Assembly (NCBI GenBank): GCA_902729315.2
Contig: LR746264.1
Location: 8,463,878-8,527,877 of the forward strand
Length of the DNA stretch: 64,000 nucleotides
Direction of reading: 5' to 3'
From: Spirodela intermedia
Lineage: Eukaryota > Streptophyta > Magnoliopsida > Alismatales > Araceae
The notes under the pieces were generated by a model, which ran no database searches, was not told where the DNA came from, and was given only the letters and a program-made list of their open reading frames with translations. The position numbers and the translations under genes were made by a program. The first letter of the stretch is position 1. Every line of letters starts with the position of its first letter. Shown piece by piece: positions 49,061 to 61,000 of the stretch.

Positions 49061-52000
49061 ATGGCGTCTCTTTTTGGAGCTTCCCCACTGTTGTGCCACT
49101 CGATCGGCCGCTTGGGCGCCCATCGGAGCACCTCCAAGAGAACTCACCTGGGCAAAGTCCGATTCGTGGCCCCTTCTGGTTCTGCGCTGTGGCACATTGT
49201 CTCCCAGGGCCGTTGCTCTTCGAGGCGGGATGTTCGGGCTCAAGGATCAGAGGTTAACGTGGGAGTTATTGGCTGCAAGAGGTTGGAGAGGGGGAGTGAG
49301 AAGGTGCCGGAGGATAAGGAGCATAGGCTTCTTAAAGTCGGTATCATATGCGGGGGCCCATCGGCAGAACGTGGCATCTCACTGAACTCCGCTCGCTCTG
49401 TTCTCGATCACATTCAAGTAAATTTTTTTGTTTGGGTTTTTGTCAGCGTACTTTTTACATGCGACGCCCGAAAATTAGGACGCGAACTATTCAGCACGTA
49501 CATGAACGGTTTCCTCTTGGTTCTTTTCCCTGCTTATTGAAAACCTTGACTTAAAAGGCATGGGAGCAGCTCGATGCGATAAAATTACCTGAATAAGTTT
49601 CTTCCCTAAACAATGGATAGCTAGTTGCTTGTTAGCGAAAGTGATCGGAAATCACAGTCGATGAAGCGTGCAGATGGTTGTAGAAGATAACGTATTTGGA
49701 CGTGATCTTAAGCCACACTGCTAATAATCTTCTTCTCCTTCCGTTTCAGTGCTACTGTGAGTCTGCTAGAATCTGTCAGATGGGTTGCATTCGCCTGTAC
49801 AAAACTCAATTTTTATATTTTTTCTAAAACCGAGTATCATTTGTTGGTTCCAACTTCTTTGTCCCAGGTTGATGGGCTAAAGCCTTTTGATGTTTAAAAC
49901 ATATAATTCAGATTCCCAAAGGCTTCTTTTAGTACTCTCTATGTGTGATAGTGTTTCCTGATAATCATTATTTTCCTTTGGTATGAAATTTCTCATCAAG
50001 CATCTATGGAGGGCGTTGAACCTGCCGTGGTTGTTCTCAACATCGTTCTCATGTGTCTGCAGGGAGATGATTTGCATGTCAGCTGCTACTACATTGACGG
50101 CAACCTCAACGCTTATGCTTTATCCCCTGCTCAGGTTGGTATAATGATGCAATGCTTGATATTTTCTATGACGGGAAGATGAATCCGTACTCTAAAGACT
50201 AGGAAATATAAATACGCTTAATTTTGAAAGGAGAAAACTAACTGTAGTTAAAATATGGGAATTGAATCATCATCATCGAGCAGGCCCTCTCGATTCTGCA
50301 AATATAGCTTTAACTTTATCACCGCATCATTTTGTTCTTTTTAATGAGGCTACATGACGAGTCTTATCGGGAATCAAGACCGTTGCTGAAGAAAGAGGCA
50401 TTGTACAATGGGAAAAGGGGAAAGAAATATTTCTTCAATATCAAGAAACGTGTTCTTTTTGACCTTTTGTGCATTATATTTGGCAACGGTTTAGATTGTC
50501 ATTTCTCATGTCATCCGTGACAGACATTAATTAAATTATCTAGACCCCTAACTGCAGAAAACATTTATTTGACATGGGCCGAAAATGTCCAATTGGTTCT
50601 TATCTAACGTGTTGGCAAATGATTTCTGAAATCTAAAGGACACTATATTGAATTATCAAGCGATTAGATATATGTTGGAGTGAAATGTCTAGCATTAAAT
50701 GTAAAGGTTGCAACCTTGGGCTTAGTGTATTTTGCATGAGTCGAATATATCTAATTCATTTATCGTCTAATGTCTTAGGTAACGATTGACGAGGTTTAAT
50801 TATGGTGAAATCATTGAATGCATGTGGATAATAATCAACAAGTAGATACACAGCAAAAACAGGATTCGTTTGGCATAAATGACGGTAGGATTAAATTCAT
50901 CCTTGTAGTGAAAAGATGTATGCATTTTCTTTTCCGTTGTATTTCTAAAAATCATATGGGAGAAGTGTACTGGTAAGACAGACATTCAATGGCGACTTAT
51001 GGAAATGGCTCTTGAAAATTCCCTCGCTAATCTGTTTCTCAAAAATGCAAGTGATCTTACTCTGCTAATATGGATGGTCCAGGCAGAAAAAGAGATGATG
51101 AAATAAGAAGTAAACTATCTTCCAGTTGGCGTCAGCACAAATGCTTAATTATTGTGCTATCTGGTAGCTGATTATTTTAATGTTGATTGCTTTTCCGCAA
51201 AACAAGCTGGTTTTTTAATGCCTTCACTTCATCCTTATCTTTTAAGAAAGTACTTTCCCACCTTAAACTTCCTCTCCATCTAAAAATTGACATTCTTTTT
51301 GTCATTTGTTGTACACGGAAATACTTTTCTTACTATTTTTTTTTTCTTGCATACGGAACTGCATCTTAAGGTACGTAATTTGCTTAATTTTTGTTTCGTG
51401 TGCTGTGAGCATTGCCACCCAACTTTTTAGATTTACAACATGCGGAAAAATGTCACATGGGCATGTTTTTTCCCTCATTTTCCTGTTCTGGGTTTGACTG
51501 GATTGGATACATCTATATTTAAAACCTTAAACAGTGTAAAACTGTTTCTTATAGATACTGAAAAGCATTCATCTTTAAAAACTTTTTCTGTCTTCACAGT
51601 TGTACTGTAATACTCCAGCTGATTTTGACTTCAAATTAGACAGGTTAGCTAATTATTTCATTAATAATTTATATTTCCCCATTTAAAAGTATTTCACGTG
51701 GCTTATGCTTTATTTTACTGCAGCCTTGCACAAGGTTTTGGATCTTTGCCAGAGTTTGCCGAACACCTTTCTCATTCCATAGACATAGCATTCCCTGTCA
51801 TACATGGCCGGTTTGGGGAAGATGGTGGCATCCAGGTTTGTCCTGAGAAGTATCATGAAAGTTTGGGATTCCTTATCTTCTGCAGGTTCCAACATGCATT
51901 GCTCCAGAAGTTCAGATTATTATCTCAAGATTTTATGTTTATTTTTTTTAACATGTATAAACTCAGGAGCTGCTAGAAAGTCTGAACATTCCATTTATTG

Positions 52001-55000
52001 GCACGTGCTCAAAGGAATGTCGTAAAGCTTTTGACAAGGTACGATTGGTGCAGTGGTCATTGCTTCTGCTACTAGTATTCACAAGGAGTTTGTCCAAGTT
52101 TTTTCAAAGTTAATTTCCTGAGTAGAAAATACTTGCATTAATATTTTGCGTAACACTAGAAATTAATCTTCTTTGAGTCATTCGTCAGTAATCAATCCTG
52201 CACACCATCTGGTTTTCTTGGTACTAAGTTACTGCTTTCTTGATTGGTGACGATAATACATGAACACGACCACTAGTGTCTTCTAGTATTTTCTTGTGTA
52301 TTTTAAATCCAACGTGACATTTGGAGAGGCTTAACTTGGGGGATGATATCGAGGGTGTTGGGGATGGGACATGAACGCCAGTGGAATGTCTTCCTTTAGA
52401 AGGAAAGATGACTTTTCCTCGTTCACAGGGAATTTCCGATCCCTTCTTCTTGGGAGATAAGTTTAATTGAGTTTTTTAGATCGTACTTGCTCTAGAAAAA
52501 GTTACATATGCTTGTGGAATTTTTTTTCCTTCTCTCTTTGCCAACAATTCGATTTCATTGACCATCTTTTGATAAAAGATTGAAATGGCATGTACCCATC
52601 AAATTTCCTCGTGGGACTTTTGGCAAATGCTCTGCTTAACATCTGTAGAATGAGCAAACCTTATGCTGTCTTATAGCATGGTGACATATCACATCACTTG
52701 AAAAAAGGAGAAAGGCGAAATGTTTTTGACCAAGTGACCTTGAAAACGCAATAACATGGACTACAAATGTTTAAAGGCCTAAAATAAGATTAAGCCCAAA
52801 TAAAACTGTGAGGAAAACGCATTAGATTTGTAGGTTTCAGGTTTCCCTCTTTTATATGCTTAATCCTTTTTATTGTCAATTGTTTCGATTTTAAAGGACA
52901 GTTAGAACAGATCTTGGCCTATTTAAAAGCCTGAACACTGTAACCTGAGGAAGATGGCTTGATATGATCATGTAGCTGTGGTGAATTATTACGAATTTTC
53001 GTCCTCTTTGTGAGATCTCTGAGTGCTTGTGGATTCAAGCAACCCTTGTGGACTCAAGGGCCATTTTTCTGATCTTAATGGATTCAAGGATCATCCAAAT
53101 CGATCCTTGTTGATTCAGGGATTGGTAAAATTGGTGCTTGTGGATTCAAGGCCCAATTTCCATTCTTTCCTACTCCAAATTTCATGCCTTGTGGATTCAA
53201 GGCCTAAAATTCTATTTTTCACAACTTTCTCTATATCACATGGTAACACATTGCTAGGCAATTCCAATCCATGGACCAATTTGGATTGCGATTGGATTTT
53301 TAAAATCTAATTTAGTGGTGAATCAAGATGTTGATTTAATGTTACATATAAAAGAATTGACCAAGAAAAAAATATGCTGATTCTATCGTACACGATTTTT
53401 CCAATCATGCTTGATAGAGAATTTAGATCAATCTTGACAAGAGTCTTGAAAACATGGAGTTGCTGCAGTCTTATATGAAGTTCAAAATGCTTATACTAAT
53501 GAAGAGATGGATTGTATTAAAAACCCTGTAATTAGGAGCTAGTTTATGTTGGCCAGTTTCCTAGTTGAGAGGAGTTGTGTAGTTTGTTCGTTTTCTAGTT
53601 TGTCAGTTTCCTAGTTTGTTCAGTTTCTAGTTTCTTGGTTTCCTAGTTGGTTAGTTTCCTTAACCTAGGAAGTTTCTTGTTTTCATGGCTAGGGTAGTTG
53701 TATATGTAGAAAATCAAAGTAACATGGAGAATAACCTCTGTCACAGAGGACAAAGGGGAGAAGGGCGGATAATCATCTCAATTTCCATTCACCTCTAACA
53801 CCCTTCCTTGATATAAGAAGGAACCTTAGACAACTGTCCCAAAATACCCTCAACCTTTTACATTATTTCGTTACAACCTAGAACTTTCAACATCCCCCCT
53901 TCAAGATGAACTTTGGAAAAGTTCATCTTAACTAAGTCGTTGATGAGCATTCACTTGTTGAAAAGCAAACTTGTAACGACGACAATTTATTATTGCAGCA
54001 ACTCCCCCTGTGACAATGTCGAAAAGCTCCTCTTCTGTTGGGTTGTGACGTTGTAGGGCTGCTTCATAGGACAATGGTGCCTTCTGATGTTGGATTACAT
54101 GAGATTTTACAAGATCACATCGAATGGCGTGAGATGACCTTGGCACATGGCATGGACAGTAATAGTGTGGACTGTGGGAGACTCTTGTAGCCAACTAGGG
54201 AGGACGTTAGACTAATGTAGAACAGAGGAAGTTGAATTGAGGAGGACGGAGGACAACACTGGATTAAGACAACATTTGATAGATGACTACATAGAAATGA
54301 CGTTAGAAAGATACTTGATGGAGGCAGAAAACCTTGCCAGAAGAAGCATGGCAAAGGTAGAAACCTTTGTCAGAAAGATACTCAGCAGAAGTAGAATTTT
54401 TTGCTGGAAAAATACTCAACATAGGTAGAAACGCTCACTGGAAAGATACTTGGCAGAGGGGAAGACCTCACCAAAAAACAACATGATGCCATTACCTTCG
54501 ACAAATGGCGGCAAAGGATGTTGACGATGATGGCAATGGTGGGGACGGCACTTCCCCAGACAAGGGATGTTGGACATAGCTAACACCAAAGAGAGGCAGC
54601 GATGATGGAGGCGGCTGCTAACAAGAGATGCTAGATACCGCCGGACACTGGTGATGGCAGTGATGACACTCCCTTAAACAGGATATGTCGGAGGAAGCTG
54701 ATAGGAGACACCAAATACTGCAAGATGCTGGTGGTGGCAGCGACAGCATTCCTTCAAACAAGAGGTGCTGGACAAAGGCATTGGCAGTGTCAGCGACAGC
54801 AGTAGTTGTGGTGGCACAAGGGTTTACCTAGACTCTGATACCATGTAGAAAATTGAAGGAATAGGGAGAATAACCTCTGTCATGGAGGATAGAGGGGTGA
54901 ACGACGAACAACTTCCTCAATTTTCATTCACCTTTAACACCCTTTATATAGGGAGGAATCCCAGACAATTGTCCCAGAATACCCTCAACTTTTTACATTA

Positions 55001-58000
55001 TTTCCTTATAACTAGAACTTCCAACAGTCTATAACTAGCAATTGTAGAAAATATTTTTCCTGACTGCTTATCTTAGTATGATTCGTCTCTGTGATATTTT
55101 AGTCAAACCCATTTTTTAAAATATTATTTGTGACGTTTGCGATTTATGAATATATTCTAGATATTTCTCAGTTGTTTTAATTTTCCTTTTTCGATTTAAC
55201 TTTTATTCATATTAACATCTAGAATTTATTTTCTTCTCCCCATGGACGAAGCTGATTGTGATTGCTTTGTTTTGCCTGAAACAAATGTAGTACAACGCAT
55301 CTCAAGAGCTTAAAAGACAGGGTTTTGTGACAGTACCGAATTTCTTGGTTGAGGTAAGATATCAAAGGTTGTACAACTATTTTCATTTCTTCTGCTTTAC
55401 TTATTCTTTGTTATATTCCCCTTGTTTTTTTTCATTTTTTTGGTGCTGTCATTTTTTTTAAAGGCGTGTAGCCTCTATTTTCTGTGAACTGTGGTTTGAT
55501 TCCCAATGGAAGCTATGTTTTTCTGCATTGTTTTTCTTTTCATGTCCAGAGGTGTTTGATAAATCACATGGCTGGAAAGTTATGAAAAAGCATATTTCTC
55601 AGTTCCGTGAAATGGGCTCGTAATTGAATTATGAATATGATACCACTCTTTACGATTATTTGTTAAGGCAGGTATTGAAGGTATTATCGAAATTTATTGC
55701 TTTCTGCTTTTTGGGATACCATGAGTGTTCTGAGGCATTGTTTTTGCTCGGCCACCTTTTCATACCAGCTCTGCACTTAAAAGTGTAGTAGGGGGAGGTG
55801 GGAGATTGAATGATCTTTTTTCCAACTTCCTATTAGCTCTTTTGTGCCAGTGGTGACATTGATGAGTGTGTGGGGAGGGGAGGGGAGGGGAGGGGAGGGG
55901 AGGGGAGGCAGAGACTCCCTAAACTAAAACAATTGAGGCTATCATCCCTTGATCAAGCACTAGAAGTGTTGTTAACCAATTTTAGGTCAATGAACCCATT
56001 TTGAGGCTAATTTCTTGCATGCTCCTTTTTCCCTATCTTCGACTCGATTGGCCCAAGATCGCAAGCTTTGACTCAAATCATCCAGTTTAAGACTGCTTTT
56101 TATGGCATTTCATGCAGACCTATTTCGAATTTTACAGGCAAGCATACTTCCTTCACCTCATGTCGGATGGAGAAATGACTACAATTGATTAACTTATAGT
56201 TTTTTTCCTATGTGTAATATCCTGCATGCGATAGAGTATGCCACATACATTTTTCTTGGAATTTTAATTAAGATTAACGACTGCAGAGAACTATCATAGC
56301 CAAGGGAATGAGAACCTAGTAATTGAACACCAGTGGGAATGGGAGATCTGGTGTCACACTCTTGATCTGTTCTCTGTCATCATTCTACTTCCTGCATTGC
56401 TGGATTACCTTGTACACTTAGGGATTTCGTCCCATTCCTAATGTAATTCTTATCTCATTTTTCTCATTTATGTTGTCAGTTATTTTTCACAGCTTTCCCT
56501 TTCTCCTCTGTATATTTCTCTCATTCATTAAGACGCTTACTCTCTTTCATACACGCGTGAAGTGTCAGAACCCCAGGAGGCTGCATTGTGGTTTAATAAA
56601 TTGGAACATTTTGTCTTATGAGAAAGCTCAAGGTTTTGAATTTCATATTGGGCTGGCCAATTAGTATCATGCAGATTATGAAGTGGATGTGATTGAAGGG
56701 GAAGGGACTAGAGAGTTCCCTGAATAGCAGAAGGTGTGAGATAATTCTTTCAAAGAACCAGTCATCTACTAAATGAACATTGGTAGTATGGACCATGATA
56801 TAAGATCAGATTCATGAATGCCACTTATGTCCTCCACCAGTAAATGGCTTCATGTAGATCTGGTGATGAAGTCGGAGATTATTTTTATTCCACTTTATTT
56901 CTCTGTGAACATTTTACTCCCTGAAGTTTATGTCATTTGCACTTTCAGGGAAGCACACAAGACACATTGGAACTGCTGCAGTGGTTCACTGGCAACAAGT
57001 TAGATAAAAACACTGGAAAAGTGGTGGTAAGGGATGCTTTTTTTTTCATTCAATCATGTATTGTATCATGTCACATGATACAGATCCAAGTGTCCTGTTG
57101 CTTATGGATCGATACATGTATAATCATGTAATGGGTTTTGAAGGTTAAGCCAATTGTAGCAGGATCGAGCATAGGAGTGACTGTTGCTTATGGGGCTGAT
57201 GATGCCATGAGAAAAGCTTCTAGAATAATTTCAGAGGTCTATTAATTTCATTGAGTTTTGAAATATTTTAATTCAAGAATTGTAGCTTCCTACTGAAGTA
57301 GTCTGAAATGAAAGCAGGGGATTGACGATAAAGTCCTTATTGAGGTTTTTCTTGAAGGAGGAAGTGAATTTACAGCTATAGTCATTGACATTGGATCAGG
57401 GTCTGATTGCCATCCTGTTGTTCTCCTCCCAACAGAGGTAAATTTTCTTATTAGTTTAATTTGTTTTCTTCCTGGAATTGAGGCGATGTCATCTTTTATC
57501 AGTGCCTCACCAGAATAGAAATCACGTAGTGTTGGATTTTTCTTCCATTCATCATCTTTCCAAGCATCAAAAAGTCTACTTATCATCATCTTTGCATATG
57601 GCATTGACTTTTTTACTACATGAGTCACAGTCTGAGTTGCGAGCATAATTCAAGTCGGAAGGAATACCCACTTCCTGCTTATGTAACGTTGAAAAAGGAA
57701 GAATGATAAATGGGATGAGAACTATTTTTCAACATGACGCGGAATTATTGAGGTCACTAAGAAAACTGGGAATACAATTCATAACTTGTATCATGGGGTC
57801 TGTACCTTTTCGCTATTATATATATCATTCTCTTGGGGGTACGACATTTTCCGGTACTCTAGTTAAATATCTTGAGAGACTAACCTTATTCTTGTGTAAT
57901 ATGGTCTTCCTTTGAGTTTTTAGTCATCCGTCTCTATTGTTCATATTGTATGACAGCTATATGACACATATACTGTTTTTCTTCGTGGTGCTAAAATTCA

Positions 58001-61000
58001 TACATGTTGGTTTATAGTCGAGTTGAACCATGGTTTCTGGGATGCCTATTCTATCTAGCCTTCTTATGATTTGACTTTCATGAGAATGGTTAGACTTGGG
58101 GGGAATACAATGAGGATTCCTTGAAAAAAATGTAAATGGAAAACTGGCCATCAAATGGTCGATCTTGATTGATCTTCACTGGTGGCTGAATCTGGAAACT
58201 CCATTTGTGTTGATAACTGCACCAATTATCTTCCTTTTCTGTCTTCTAATAATGTTTTCCATCATTTTTATATATTTTTAGGACATTATCTTTCTACAAA
58301 ATAAATCTGGTGGATCTCAATTTCGGATCCTGGTATATTCTCCCGTACAAATTATTTTGCCAAAAATCATCCTGTTGTACCGGGGTGTAAATGGGACCCC
58401 ACATCTCAAAATGTACTATCTTTCACTTCCCTTCTTCAGGGTTAGAAATTTAATAACTCGTCTCATTATCCTCAACATCTCCTTTCAAGGATATGCTCAA
58501 TCGTCAGCTGAATCTATTACTAAATCTATTTCGTTTGTAGAGTAATGAAAATCCTGGAAATTAATAATTAATGAATCTTCTACTTTTTAAAAACCAAAAA
58601 TCAAAATAATTGCTTCCTACTCGAGGTCCTGTTATACTGAACTAGATGGCTTACTAAGGTTACCTCTGATTACATAGCTTATTATTGTGGGAAAGAACAT
58701 ATAATTAGTTCGCTTCTTAGTTGGACCATTAACTAATTTGTTGGTTCGTTTCCTAGTTGTTGGAGAGTTTCCTTGTTTTGTGGTCTTGGTTCTTGTATAT
58801 AACAGTCACCTATGATGTGAATACGAGTCGAGTTTTTCCTGTGCTATTTGATTAGTCTCCTTGGCGTTGCATCACTGTTCACAACTATTATGACTTACTG
58901 AAGTTCAAGATTCTTTCATAAAGAAAGTACCAGAGCTTTCAGCTTGTTAGATGGATTCTTCAGAAGTTCACTTAAAATAATAGTAATAACTTTCAAGGGA
59001 ATTAACCAATCATTTTATGATAGTAATATAGCTTTCCACAAGGATAGAGAAGATCCCAAAAGATGAAGCCATGTACACTTCTATTTCATTTCCAGATGTC
59101 TATTAGTGGCGGTTTACTGGTTTTTCTTCCCTTTTTCGCTGATAGGTGGAGCTTCAATGCCATGACAAAAGCAGCACCGAGGAAGATGAAATATTTGACT
59201 ACCGAAGGAAATATCTTCCAACGCAGCAGGTATATTGGAAAAGCTTTCGTGTTGTGTCATTTTTTAAAAACATTTCTTGGTGTTGTGTTGTATGTTCTAC
59301 ATAGACTATTTCCACGTTTCAGTCAACGATGTAATATTATCTTTTTTTCAACCAACCCAAACACTCTTACACCTGAATCTTTTGTTCTTTATTTATTTCA
59401 ATTTTTGTCAGGTTGCTTACCACACTCCACCACGCTTCTCTGAAGAGATCATTCACTGCATACGGAAAGGCGCTGAATTATTATTTAAGTCCCTTGGCTT
59501 ACGTGATTTTGCGAGAATTGATGGTTGGTTTTTGCCTTCTCCACCTCCTATGTTGCACACCAACGAAAATACTAAGTTCGGACACACTGGATCTGGTACA
59601 GTCGTTTACACTGACATAAACCTGGTATACAAAGACTTTCGTAACCCCTGGTTCTTGTTCATCTTCATGTCCACTTCTCTTTTTGTTCCCCAATGCTTAT
59701 GATATCATCTTTACATCATCGTTTCTCCCTCTATATTTGAGCCAGATTAGTGGCATGGAGCAAACCAGTTTTCTTTTTCAGCAAGCTTCTAAGGTAAATT
59801 ATTTATACTTGAATCTAATATCTTTCACCGTTTCTCAGAAGAAACTGATTTAAGTCGTTTCCCCATAAATTGAAATTCTACAATATTGTTTACTTTATCT
59901 TGACGAAACATGGAAATCGATGAAAAATATGGGCACTATTAACAGCGAGTTGTAGATTTATGATCAATTAGAGTCATGAAATGTGTCATCATGCCATGAC
60001 TGGTAAAAAATAACTAAAACAGTCATCTGTACCTTCCAAATATTACTTTCACCTAATTAAACCTAAACAGATTCATTAATTATACCTTATCTTTTCTAAA
60101 GGTCATACCTAATTGAACTCTTGGTTTCCATGCTATCTTGTCCTTTCCCCTTACCTCATGACCTTGTTCAGTTTCAAATCAATGGTACGTTTTCCATTGA
60201 CCACAGTGGCCCTAAACATCCTTGACTATCTGAGCTTCCCTGTCAGTGTACTAGTCGTTCCCGATTTGGTTGATTTTCGTGATTTTTGTATCAATGCATG
60301 ATATGGACTCTGTAGTATTCAAATTGATATTTTGAAGCTAATCATAAGAAATAAAATCTATATTTTATCTTTATCACCTGGGCAATATTTCTTTTGAACA
60401 CATTTTGTAATCTTGCCAACGTTGCAAGAAATCACAACCAAATGATCAATTTTTTGGCGTAAAAAATTATGTTTTGAGCACTTCTTCGAGCCTCTTCCTT
60501 TGAAAGTTATATAAATTCGTACTGGTTGTCTTGCTGCCTAGGCATTGTCTCATTGTGAGTGCCATCGATGAATGATCATTTTTATAACAATGTTTCTCAA
60601 CTTTTTTTACGTTCTTTAAACTAATGCATAAACTGGTATTCTATAAATTAAGTGACTAGGGTTGTCACTTTAAAAAAAATGACTGGGATCGGAGAGGCTA
60701 CTGCCAGAAGCGACTGTAGCAACTTTCTTATTAGATATTTGGAAGCATTTGGAGCCAGTATTGGAGTAACATTGGTGGTTAATTCGGTAATTAGATCATT
60801 GGTGATAGGAATGAGGTTCACAAATCATTTGCCAGATTTTCCACATGTTGAAAGAAGAAGACAAAAGTGAGCATATTTATCAAGGGAGCTTTACCTCATG
60901 ATCTTAGACGTTCTTCAAGAAGTTCTACATAATACCAATCTTTCGCAATACTTCCAAGTAATTTCATGCCCCGGGAGATTCTCCTTATGATACTACTCCT

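Noticed and set aside
60652-60870. 72-codon plus-strand frame in DDL intron 12
   Set aside because: No recognised domain, no splice signals placing it in the DDL frame, and similar-length frames are expected by chance in an intron of this size.
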